Assembly: GCF_021608225.1 (NCBI RefSeq)
Contig: NZ_JAKIJS010000003.1
Coordinates: 1 to 64,000, forward strand
Reading direction: 5' to 3'
Length of the DNA: 64,000 nucleotides
DNA from: Pseudalkalibacillus berkeleyi
Lineage (GTDB): Bacteria; Bacillota; Bacilli; Bacillales; Fictibacillaceae
The notes beneath the pieces were generated by a model, which saw only the letters and a list, made by a program, of their open reading frames with translations, had not been told where the DNA came from and made no database searches. Shown here one piece after another: positions 16,184 through 23,777 of this stretch (the first letter of the stretch is position 1; each line of letters opens with the position of its first letter). Position numbers and translations under genes: made by a program.

Positions 16184-16546
16184 TTATTTTGATTCAATAT
16201 TCTCTAACTCTACAAACGCCTGGGCTAATGATTGTTTATAGTGGTTTTTTCTATCTGTACCTATGTCTTGAGTAATGACTTGTTCAATGATTTTGAAGTT
16301 ATTGTATAAATGCTCGGATGTCATACCGTGCTTTTGAAGAATGCCGTTTAACCAGTGTGCATAGTCTACAAAAAATTGGGTGTTTTGCAGTTCATAAGAT
16401 GTTTCTAAATGAGCGAAATGATGTTCATTATCTTCACGGCATTTTTTCTTACCCTTTTCACCAAAACGTTCCTCAAGTGAGGGGTACATTTCGTAAAGCC
16501 GTTCAATTACTTGATCTATTATTTGAGGGTCAATCACTTTATTCAT
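16184..16546 (-). CDS. Small all-helical protein, possible sensor domain
   Basis: A 120-residue, His- and charge-rich protein predicted all-helical. The pattern HHFAHLETSYELQNTQFFVD followed by WLNGILQKHGMTSEHL faintly resembles the N-terminal sensor domains of RsbRD-type proteins and of bacterial signalling proteins that precede B12 domains. The ATG overlaps the stop of the preceding ABM gene (ATGA) and has no clear ribosome binding site of its own, so translation is probably coupled. It may supply the sensor or adaptor part of the cobalamin-STAS operon; I do not recognise it with certainty. Confidence 0.75.
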   Translation of the reverse strand: MNKVIDPQIIDQVIERLYEMYPSLEERFGEKGKKKCREDNEHHFAHLETSYELQNTQFFVDYAHWLNGILQKHGMTSEHLYNNFKIIEQVITQDIGTDRKNHYKQSLAQAFVELENIESK

Positions 16547-16848
16547 GTAGCCACAACACTATACATCTGGACTTTTGGTATAATGTCAGCTAGTTCTTTG
16601 TCAGGGTATTTCTTTTCAAGTTCGTGAATACGTTTGAAATCATCACTTCGGACCCATTCCAAATAACTTTTCTTATTCGTAAATTTAATTTGCACAGTCA
16701 ATTCTTCAGGGGATTTATCATTTTGTAATAATTCGAAAGAGTGGAACCCTTCTGCTTGATCTACTTGTCGTGACCGATTTCGATAAATATCAATGACTTC
16801 CTCTGTCTTATCAATTGGTACTTTAACTGTAGAGTGGACAATGAACAT
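16543..16848 (-). CDS. ABM-domain monooxygenase, IsdG/HmoB-like
   Basis: A 101-residue antibiotic-biosynthesis-monooxygenase fold protein. It keeps the Trp-x9-His spacing of the heme-degrading IsdG family (Trp65 and His75 in EWVRSDDFKRIHE) but has Ser/Thr where IsdG has the catalytic Asn7, so heme degradation is plausible, not certain. It is the first gene of the four-gene cobalamin/STAS operon; TGAGGT precedes the ATG. A 14-bp palindrome lies 39 bp upstream. Confidence 0.8.
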   Translation of the reverse strand: MFIVHSTVKVPIDKTEEVIDIYRNRSRQVDQAEGFHSFELLQNDKSPEELTVQIKFTNKKSYLEWVRSDDFKRIHELEKKYPDKELADIIPKVQMYSVVAT

Positions 16849-16886
16849 ACAATGACCTCATTTCCTGATTAATATTACTCGTTTCT

Positions 16887-16900
16887 ACACTTATAAGTGT
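16887..16900. promoter_or_regulatory. 14-bp palindrome, candidate operator
   Basis: ACACTTATAAGTGT is a perfect palindrome about 40 bp upstream of the ABM/cobalamin/STAS operon and contains a TATAAG that could be a -10 box. No matching regulator family is evident to me. Confidence 0.5.
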
Positions 16901-16916
16901 GATCCTTTAAAAACTT

Positions 16917-16950
16917 TTGTAATTAAAGAAAACTCCAATGATTGGAGCTT
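16917..16950 (-). terminator. Terminator of ydbT
   Basis: CTCCA and TGGAG pair around ATGAT (within 16933-16947), followed on the minus strand by TTTTCTTTAATT. Confidence 0.65.
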
Positions 16951-16979
16951 TCTTATCCTTACATTAACATTCTCTTTCG

Positions 16980-18404
16980 TTATTCTCGAGTATACCAGTT
17001 AAACACGTCTTTTCCTTCATCCCGGTCAACATCCATAAGTCGAAATGCTTTTCCGACTCCAGCGGACAATATGGATGTCTTTAATGATGTAAGTTGATGC
17101 CTTTTCTGAAAGAAGGATTCAGTCACCTCAAAGTCCTGCATACGCCTTTTCTCAGTAATAAGTAATGATCTTGAAAGGCCACGCGATTGTATATAGAAGG
17201 CTTTATCGTTCACAAACCATTTGCCATCCTTATATCTAAGAACGCCCCACAATGCCAACGTTGCAATCGGAACGATTAATAATACCCATAAGCTAGACGG
17301 TAACCACCAAAGGAGAGGGAGTAAGAGTACGGACGGCAGAACCCCTCTTAAAATATAGCGTTTCATTGATCGTCTTGGTAAAGTGTTCATCTGGTCAGGC
17401 AACTGATAACCAGACATGATTTTGTGCAGTTCGCGATTAAGGTGCTTGCGCTTGATAATTGGTAGCAGCATGGCTGACATGCCTGCTTCCGGTCCAGCAC
17501 CACCTGCACTTTCAACGTGAACTGTTGCATATCCAAACGGTTGTCGTAATACATTCTCCACAATGCGAATTCCCTGGACTCTATGCAACGGAAAAGTTAG
17601 TTCTCTTTTCTCAAGCAAGCCTCGTGTGATCACGATTCGGTCATCATATCGCTTCAATTGGAAGTTCGCATATTTCAAGATCACACCCATAAAGGATGCG
17701 AACCAAGCAACGAATACAGAAATGAATGCCAATGCCGCAATAATGACCCAGCTGAACCCACTTAACCAATTAAATGCAATTACGTAAAAGTCTTCTGGGA
17801 TGATGGAATCTAGTTGTGATGCGAAGGTACCAACTAGTGGTAACATCACACCAATTCCCCCTGAAGTTGAAGCGGCAATTAATAGATCCTTCATTGATAA
17901 CGTGTATGTGTATAAAGGACTTTCAATAGTAGAAGGGGTGGATTCCTCAGGGGACTCTGTCCTCTTATTATCACGCAAAACTTCAGACAATTGATCTGCA
18001 TCCATTTTACGAATAGCCGCTAAAGATGCTTCAGCTCCCATACCACCACCGGCTGTTTCGATATTAACTTTTACAACTTTAAAAAAACGATGAAAAATGC
18101 CTTGCGTATAGTCTATAGACTGAATTCTTTTCTGAGGTATGTATCGTTTCTTTCGCACAAAAACTCCATGCTCAATCTTCAATTCATCCCCTTCTATATG
18201 ATAAGTGAAGCGGAACCATTGAATGAGTCCATAAACAGCGAGTAAACCAATGAACAAAAACGGAGCAAATTTGACCCAAAACATATCCGTTTCATTTCCT
18301 GGACCAATAAAGAAAAAGATAATAAGCGGAATAAACCATTCCTTAAGTAATTTCAAAAAAGATAACCCTGCAGCTAACGGATGTAATCTTGTAGGCTTAT
18401 ACAT
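16980..18404 (-). CDS. ydbT: bPH2-domain membrane protein (YdbT)
   Basis: A 474-residue membrane protein with paired N-terminal helices (about 10-58), three bacterial PH (bPH2) modules recognisable by the repeated IP..RIQSIDYTQGI and LHRVQGIRIVENVLRQPFG motifs, and further helix pairs near 175-240 and 345-385. B. subtilis ydbS-ydbT encode paired proteins of this kind, implicated in resistance to some bacteriocins. It overlaps ydbS by eight bases. Confidence 0.9.
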   Translation of the reverse strand: MYKPTRLHPLAAGLSFLKLLKEWFIPLIIFFFIGPGNETDMFWVKFAPFLFIGLLAVYGLIQWFRFTYHIEGDELKIEHGVFVRKKRYIPQKRIQSIDYTQGIFHRFFKVVKVNIETAGGGMGAEASLAAIRKMDADQLSEVLRDNKRTESPEESTPSTIESPLYTYTLSMKDLLIAASTSGGIGVMLPLVGTFASQLDSIIPEDFYVIAFNWLSGFSWVIIAALAFISVFVAWFASFMGVILKYANFQLKRYDDRIVITRGLLEKRELTFPLHRVQGIRIVENVLRQPFGYATVHVESAGGAGPEAGMSAMLLPIIKRKHLNRELHKIMSGYQLPDQMNTLPRRSMKRYILRGVLPSVLLLPLLWWLPSSLWVLLIVPIATLALWGVLRYKDGKWFVNDKAFYIQSRGLSRSLLITEKRRMQDFEVTESFFQKRHQLTSLKTSILSAGVGKAFRLMDVDRDEGKDVFNWYTRE

Positions 18405-18876
18405 CTTCTTCTGTCACCCTAGCCATTTGTGAGATGTAATCTCTCACTTGATCCGCCGTTTCATTATCTAAAGCAGGAATTTCATGAACCGTTGCAGCAG
18501 TTGAGATGGTTACACTGGACAAATCATAATGACGAAGTAAAGGACCTTGCTTCGTATCTACGTGCTGCACTCTAATCATCGGAATCAGTACTCTCCGAAT
18601 AATAAACAGTCCGTATTTCAACTCAATTTCATATTCTCTAACTTCATACCGCCAAACACGATAACGGATTTTCGGTACGACTTGAATCATGATGTATGAA
18701 ACAATAACAGATAGGATGATGGCAATAACAGAAACCCAAAAAGGTACCTCAGTTAATACGACGAGAACAACACTTCCAATTGAAGCAAGTAAAAAGATAA
18801 GACTATTGAAAATACCGTTCAATCGCCATACTGTCAAAGCTCTCTTAGCAATTTGATTGGATGGTTCATAACGCAT
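18397..18876 (-). CDS. ydbS: bPH2-domain membrane protein (YdbS)
   Basis: A 159-residue protein with two transmembrane helices near the N terminus (about 18-62) and one bPH2 domain containing LIPMIRVQHVDTKQGPLLRH. It is the partner of ydbT in the same transcript and would act at the membrane. GAGAGG lies 11 bases before the ATG, a rather long spacing. Confidence 0.9.
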   Translation of the reverse strand: MRYEPSNQIAKRALTVWRLNGIFNSLIFLLASIGSVVLVVLTEVPFWVSVIAIILSVIVSYIMIQVVPKIRYRVWRYEVREYEIELKYGLFIIRRVLIPMIRVQHVDTKQGPLLRHYDLSSVTISTAATVHEIPALDNETADQVRDYISQMARVTEEDV

Positions 18877-18985
18877 ATATCATTGATCCTCTCTGACAGA
18901 ATAATGTCGATAATATGAATGTATTATAACGTATCCATACATAATTTCCTATAATAGTAAGCTGGCTTCACTTTACAAATTTGAA

Positions 18986-19044
18986 CAAAAAAATAAACAG
19001 CCTGCCCCATTCTTATTGCTAAGAAACGAAGCAGTGCTGTTTTG
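18986..19044 (-). terminator. Terminator of the carboxypeptidase gene
   Basis: On the minus strand AAACAGC-A-CTGC pairs with GCAG-GCTGTTT and is followed by ATTTTTTTG. Confidence 0.75.
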
Positions 19045-19048
19045 TGAT

Positions 19049-20278
19049 TTATCTTTTGAATTCGTTCATCATTCGTTGAACCCGTAATTTTTTTCGCTTT
19101 AATTTAATTCGATACCAATTTACGAGAAGTAATATAAAGAGGAGACAAAAACTCACGAACGTTAGGGTAACCCACAATGTTCCCTGTTCCGTTTCATCCT
19201 CTGGCTGCAAATTGCCCATAGCAGCTTGAGTCGGTTGAGAAGTATCGCCTACCTCATCCTGAGCTGTCGCATCTGGCAATATTGGAAAAGTAGCAATTTC
19301 TTCATCAAGTTCATTGCTAACGACAAGGTTTCCCTCTTTATCAACAAATGTGTTGAACTTTTCTCCAATAATATTGGTGAAGAACTTATCTTCTTTTAAC
19401 GTATATTCCTTTCCATCTTCATCAGTAACTACCGTACCCTTTGCCACTTTCTTTGTCTCAAAATGTTCAAAGCCATAGTCTAATAACTCTACCGTGTCTG
19501 CATATGCTTGTTCAGATGTGTCACTTTTCATCGTAACTGCAATGTAGCTTGTATCCTCTTTCTTTGCAGCTGTAACAAGAGTATGTTGAGATTCACTTGT
19601 GTATCCGTTCTTCACTCCAACTACTCCATCGTATCTCCAAAGGAGTTTATGATGATTCACAAGTGTCGTATCCCAACCCTTACCTTTCCAAGCTAGTTTT
19701 TTCGTTTTAACGATGTCCCTGAATGTCTCGTTTTCTAATGAATATTGGGCAATCTTTGCCATATCCGAGGCTGTGGAGTAATGTTCTTTATCATGCAATC
19801 CACTCGGATTTACAAAATGGGTATTCTCTAAACCTAAACGCTCTTCTGCGAATGCATTCATTTCTTTAGAAAAATCCTCAACACTACCAGATAAATGTTC
19901 AGCAATAGCGATTGCAGCATCATTCCCAGAATTAATCATTAATCCTTGAACAAGTTGTCGAAGAGGCAGCTTTTCTCCTTCAAGCAGATACACTCTCGTC
20001 CCTTCAACAGAAGCTGCATTTTCACTAATTGTAACCATTTCATTCATCTTACCTGATTCAATTGCAATAATTGCTGTCACCATCTTCGTAATACTTGCAG
20101 GGTACATCCTTCGGTCTGAGTCTTCTTCCGCTATGACTTGACCCGTAGACGCATCCATAAGCATATACGATTCACTAAACAAGTTCTCAGGTTGACCCGA
20201 TTCAGCATTCGCACTTAACGGTATGAGCCAAAAAAAACCAATGAGTAAAGATGTAAGGATGTAATTCATCTTTTTCAT
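19049..20278 (-). CDS. D-alanyl-D-alanine carboxypeptidase (peptidase S11)
   Basis: A 409-residue low-molecular-weight penicillin-binding protein that trims the terminal D-Ala of peptidoglycan stem peptides. A signal peptide ends near ANA-E (residue 25). The active-site motifs are SITK (Ser62, Lys65), SGN (117-119) and KNG (223-225, in place of the usual KTG). After a PBP5 C-terminal beta domain there is an acidic linker and a transmembrane helix at about 372-392 with a basic tail, so it is membrane anchored. In B. subtilis this position is occupied by cshA rather than a carboxypeptidase gene. Confidence 0.93.
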   Translation of the reverse strand: MKKMNYILTSLLIGFFWLIPLSANAESGQPENLFSESYMLMDASTGQVIAEEDSDRRMYPASITKMVTAIIAIESGKMNEMVTISENAASVEGTRVYLLEGEKLPLRQLVQGLMINSGNDAAIAIAEHLSGSVEDFSKEMNAFAEERLGLENTHFVNPSGLHDKEHYSTASDMAKIAQYSLENETFRDIVKTKKLAWKGKGWDTTLVNHHKLLWRYDGVVGVKNGYTSESQHTLVTAAKKEDTSYIAVTMKSDTSEQAYADTVELLDYGFEHFETKKVAKGTVVTDEDGKEYTLKEDKFFTNIIGEKFNTFVDKEGNLVVSNELDEEIATFPILPDATAQDEVGDTSQPTQAAMGNLQPEDETEQGTLWVTLTFVSFCLLFILLLVNWYRIKLKRKKLRVQRMMNEFKR

Positions 20279-20399
20279 TTGATTAGCCCCTAATTTTTTA
20301 TAGTTGTATTTATACTATTCGTAAGGTGTTGGTAATTTGACAGGACCGTTCATAAATTACCATTTTCTTTTTATTAGAGGCTTTTCACCACACAACAAA

Positions 20400-20819
20400 C
20401 TATTCTAAAGTTACAAAATTGGAGTCACACTTTTCTAGTTCTTCAACTAGGAATGCCAAATCTTCTGGAAACGAGAGGTCTAACTTATGTAATTCACTTG
20501 AGGTGATCCACCGAATCTCATGAATGAGTTCATCGGGATCTTGAATGGTTGGTCGTCCGCCCACAATATCCACCTCGTAATAATGAACGATCACCTGAAT
20601 TCCGTATGATTCACCATGCTTAACGTGCAACCGCCTTTTAATGTCACCTTTATAGCCCGTTTCTTCAAATAATTCTCTTAAGCAACATGCTTCATCAGAT
20701 TCCCCATCATGCTTCCCTCCAGATGGGATTGTCCACCTCTTCGGTTCATTCGGCTTTCCTTGTAGAACCATCAATACCTTGCCTTCATTCATACATAAAG
20801 CAGCAGAGCCTTTCCACAT
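20400..20819 (-). CDS. Nudix hydrolase
   Basis: A 139-residue Nudix pyrophosphohydrolase with a perfect Nudix box: the Gx5Ex7REUxEExGU pattern is met from GGKHDGESDEACCLRELFEE through TGY. The ATG at 20819 follows AGAGGGG; the frame is open further to 20864 but that start would include the ribosome binding site. The nucleotide substrate cannot be told from sequence. Confidence 0.88.
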   Translation of the reverse strand: MWKGSAALCMNEGKVLMVLQGKPNEPKRWTIPSGGKHDGESDEACCLRELFEETGYKGDIKRRLHVKHGESYGIQVIVHYYEVDIVGGRPTIQDPDELIHEIRWITSSELHKLDLSFPEDLAFLVEELEKCDSNFVTLE

Positions 20820-20914
20820 CACCCAACACCCCTCTCTACTACTCCTTTGCCAAAAGTTAGACAATCCCTTGCAGGTTCTGTGAACAATTCATGAAACTAG
20901 AACTTAATAAGTAT

Positions 20915-20950
20915 TGAAAAACAGTAAAGAGCAGTCTCTCGACTACTCTT
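20915..20950 (-). terminator. Terminator of the hypothetical gene at 20951-21754
   Basis: A 10-bp stem (AAGAGTAGTC with GACTGCTCTT, one G-U) with a GAGA tetraloop starts directly after the stop codon and is followed by TACTGTTTTTC. Confidence 0.8.
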
Positions 20951-21754
20951 CTAAAAGTTTACAATTCTAAGTGGCATACTTCTTTTTGATACCATTTCTT
21001 CACCAGAATTTAAGTTTAATAGAGAATAACGATCGGATCTTCCAGTCTTCACATCAAGCTCTTGTATTAAGATGTCCTCACCATTCTCAAACAAAAACCT
21101 CGGACAAATGGATACTCCAAATTTCTTCTCTATGTCGTATTCCTCATCCACCATTAAGATTTGTTTCGGGCTGTTTTCTGATAAAGGATAGGATGAGATA
21201 AACAGTCGTTCATTCAACACGAGTAGATCAGAAGGGGCAAAGTGCGTCCCGAGCTCTACAAAATCAACCGATCGACCATTAAGTATATAAAGTCTAGCTG
21301 TATCAAGATCCACTACATACGCTGAGACACAAACCGAACCATTATATTCAATTACACCCCAAATGAATCCATCGATTTCCCATTCGTTCAACAGTTTTAA
21401 GTTGTCTTTGGAAAATTGATACACATAACCAACTTCACCATTTCCTTCACATGCAATGACAACACTGTTCTCAAATTCATAAATATTTGGGGTACCCTTC
21501 ACTTTCTTATTCATGATTGTTCCTGTTTGATCATTCGTTGCTACAAGGTCAAATTTCCCTTTTCTGTCAATCGGATAATAATACCAGTTATTGTTACTTC
21601 GATCTACTAGAAGCTTTCTTTTGCTGACCTGGGTATTTCTTATCATTTTATGATCTAACGTTTTCGCCGTTATTCCTATTCTTTTTCCATGAGAAGCATA
21701 AAACGGGTCTTTCGTTTCGTGGTGGCTGAAAAATAAATTGTTCATTTTTCCCAT
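20951..21754 (-). CDS. Hypothetical protein, possible beta-propeller-like fold
   Basis: A 267-residue cytosolic protein I do not recognise. It is rich in short beta strands with repeated aromatic-hydrophobic blocks (NNNWYYYPIDRKGKFDLVAT, YVYQFSKDNLKLLNEWEIDG, VSAYVVDLDTARLYIL), which suggests a WD-like or YncE-like propeller. There is no signal peptide or catalytic motif. GGGAGG lies eight bases before the ATG. It is divergent from the TPR regulator at 21994 and shares its upstream region. Confidence 0.7.
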   Translation of the reverse strand: MGKMNNLFFSHHETKDPFYASHGKRIGITAKTLDHKMIRNTQVSKRKLLVDRSNNNWYYYPIDRKGKFDLVATNDQTGTIMNKKVKGTPNIYEFENSVVIACEGNGEVGYVYQFSKDNLKLLNEWEIDGFIWGVIEYNGSVCVSAYVVDLDTARLYILNGRSVDFVELGTHFAPSDLLVLNERLFISSYPLSENSPKQILMVDEEYDIEKKFGVSICPRFLFENGEDILIQELDVKTGRSDRYSLLNLNSGEEMVSKRSMPLRIVNF

Positions 21755-21821
21755 TATGATATCCTCCCATTCATGTCATAATTATAACAAGAACATTCTT
21801 ACTACAAACAATGTTGCAATC

Positions 21822-21920
21822 TTCCCAATATAGTGAAAAACTAGTTTGAAAGGCTAACTGAGATTTCCTTTTTGTGTTATATTAATTTTATCAAAGGAAC
21901 ATACGGTCCTGTATTGGGAA
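21822..21920. promoter_or_regulatory. Paired inverted repeat in the regulator promoter region
   Basis: TTCCCAATA (21822-21830) is repeated in exact inverse as TATTGGGAA (21912-21920), 81 bp apart, enclosing the likely promoter region of the TPR regulator gene. This arrangement could bind a dimer and loop DNA. No known operator is recognised. Confidence 0.45.
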
Positions 21921-21993
21921 AAATGGTAGTTTTGATAGACAATATTTGATGGTTTTTCGGGTCGATTTTCCCAAGTTAGGGAGGGGGGATATT

Positions 21994-23250
21994 TTGATAG
22001 GACAGAGAATAAGATATTATAGAAAGACAAAAAGCCTCACTCAAGAAGAGCTAGCAAAAGGAATATGCTCCGTCTCCTACCTAAGTAAAATAGAAAACGG
22101 CGACGCAAAATCCAGTGATGACGTCATCCAGCTCTTGTGTGAGAGACTAGGGATCTCTCCGGAAAGTCAGGAATTAGATGTTAATTTTATTGGATTGTTA
22201 AATGAATGGAACTACTATCTAACTTTAAGAAAAAGTAAAGAAGCTAAAGAAATATACTTAAAAATAGAAGATCAAATACCTTTTATTGAGGATCCCAATA
22301 TCATATTAAGATATAAATTGTTCCTTACTCGACAGTATCTCACTGAAAAAAAAGCAGAAGATGCATATAATCTATTAAAAGATTTAAAGAAATATAAAGA
22401 TATTGATTTTGATTCCTCATTAAAGTTTTATCATTATTTTATTTTGGGACTGTACAACTATATCACTTACGATTACAGGGAATCTATTGATTACTTCTAT
22501 AAAGCTGAGCCATACTTAGTTCAAACCCCTTTAACTGAAGTTGAAATTGCAACATTTTATTATAATATTGCGCTCACTCTTACTCACTTAACCCATAATA
22601 CTTCAGTTATTAGCTATGCTAACAAAGCTCTCAATATTTTCGATAAAGATTATCACTTCACCAGAAGTTCTGATTGCCAAATTTTACTAGGTATTGTTAA
22701 CCGGCGTATTAAAAACTATTCCCAGTCAGAGTATCACTTCTCCCAAGCACTTAAATTTGCAGAGTCCTTTAATGATAGTAAAGGGTTATCTGTTATATAC
22801 CATAATTTGGGATATGTACATTCAAGTAAGGGTGATGGCAAAAAGGCTATAGAATTCTATCATAAATCAATAAAAATTAAAGAAAAAATAAAAGATCAAA
22901 GTATACACATAACATACTATCTTATTGCCCAAGAGTATTTTAATTTAGGAGAACCCACCTCCTCTTCTATGTGGCTTGAAAAAACGTTCAATAATCTAGA
23001 AAAGAACCCTGACAAAGAATATTTAATCCATTATAAAGTATTAAAATATCGACTAGATAATGATCACGGAAAGGAATATGAGCAATTTATAAAAAAAGAA
23101 GCTATTCCTTTTTTTCAAGAACAAAATATATTAGAACGTGTTTGTGAATATGCCACATTGCTGGCAGAATACTATTTTAATAACTCACAATATAAAAGCT
23201 CGAGTGAGTATTATAAATTAGCATTAGAAGCAAGCCAACAATATTTTTAA
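21994..23250 (+). CDS. RNPP-type regulator: XRE helix-turn-helix plus TPR domain
   Basis: A 418-residue cytosolic regulator. Residues 1-65 form an XRE helix-turn-helix (RIRYYRKTKSLTQEELAKGI, VSYLSKIENG) and the rest is a TPR array with A-F-Y-rich helices typical of peptide-pheromone receptors (PlcR, NprR, AimR-like). A TTG at 21994 behind AGGGAGGGGGG is taken as the start; the upstream ATG at 21946 lacks a ribosome binding site. The gene is visibly more AT-rich than its neighbours, suggesting transfer. It is followed after 14 bp by a repeat-containing secreted precursor on the same strand, the receptor-then-pheromone order of RNPP systems. Binding of that peptide is inferred. Confidence 0.88.
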   Translation: MIGQRIRYYRKTKSLTQEELAKGICSVSYLSKIENGDAKSSDDVIQLLCERLGISPESQELDVNFIGLLNEWNYYLTLRKSKEAKEIYLKIEDQIPFIEDPNIILRYKLFLTRQYLTEKKAEDAYNLLKDLKKYKDIDFDSSLKFYHYFILGLYNYITYDYRESIDYFYKAEPYLVQTPLTEVEIATFYYNIALTLTHLTHNTSVISYANKALNIFDKDYHFTRSSDCQILLGIVNRRIKNYSQSEYHFSQALKFAESFNDSKGLSVIYHNLGYVHSSKGDGKKAIEFYHKSIKIKEKIKDQSIHITYYLIAQEYFNLGEPTSSSMWLEKTFNNLEKNPDKEYLIHYKVLKYRLDNDHGKEYEQFIKKEAIPFFQEQNILERVCEYATLLAEYYFNNSQYKSSSEYYKLALEASQQYF

Positions 23251-23264
23251 AGGAGAGTACTTAA

Positions 23265-23753
23265 ATGAAAAAATTAATTACCTTATCTGTAGGGCTAGTA
23301 GTATTATTTTCTGTTCATAGTTTAGTTCAAGGCCACAATAGCACTATCGATCAAACACCTGAGCCTACCAGCAACCCAAGTACAGTTGCTATTGATCAAA
23401 CGCCTGAGCCTACTAGTAATCCAAGTGCAGTCGCTATTGATCAAACGCCTGATCCTACTAGCAACCCTAGTGCAGTCGCTATTGATCAAACGCCTGAGCC
23501 TACTAGTAATCCAAGTGCAGTCGCTATTGATCAAACGCCTGATCCTACTAGCAATCCAAGTGCAGTTGCTATTGATCAAACGCCTGAGCCTACTAGCAAT
23601 CCAAGTGCAGTTGCTATTGATCAAACGCCTGAGCCTACTAGCAACCCTAGTGCAGTTGCTATTGATCAAACGCCTGAACCTACTATCAATCCAAGTGCAG
23701 TTGCTATTGATCAAACGCCTGAACCAGGCAGTAGTCCTTTTACAAAAATTTAA
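23265..23753 (+). CDS. Secreted nine-repeat peptide precursor, candidate multi-copy pheromone
   Basis: A 162-residue protein: a signal peptide (basic MKK, hydrophobic core LITLSVGLVVLFSVHSLV) followed from residue 28 by nine tandem 15-residue units of consensus IDQTPEPTSNPSAVA. Position 6 alternates Glu and Asp, the eighth unit has Ile for Ser, and the ninth ends divergently in GSSPFTKI. Each unit junction is AVA-I, an AxA signal-peptidase-like site, so processing could free up to nine near-identical Pro/acid-rich peptides reminiscent of NprX or PapR. AAAGGAG precedes the ATG, 14 bp after the TPR regulator. No other domain is present. Function is inferred from layout. Confidence 0.85.
   Translation: MKKLITLSVGLVVLFSVHSLVQGHNSTIDQTPEPTSNPSTVAIDQTPEPTSNPSAVAIDQTPDPTSNPSAVAIDQTPEPTSNPSAVAIDQTPDPTSNPSAVAIDQTPEPTSNPSAVAIDQTPEPTSNPSAVAIDQTPEPTINPSAVAIDQTPEPGSSPFTKI
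23346..23750 (+). repeat. 45-bp coding tandem repeat array (nine units)
   Basis: Nine direct repeats of 45 bp encode the 15-residue units of the precursor. Units 2 and 4, and 3 and 5, are most alike, pointing to duplication of a 90-bp block. Most differences are synonymous third-position changes in the Ser-Asn-Pro codons, so the amino acid sequence appears conserved by selection. Confidence 0.95.
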
Positions 23754-23777
23754 CAGCTTGAACAGAAGAGGCAACCG

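Noticed and set aside
23346-23750. CRISPR array
   Set aside because: Units are contiguous 45-bp coding repeats without spacers and no cas genes are nearby.
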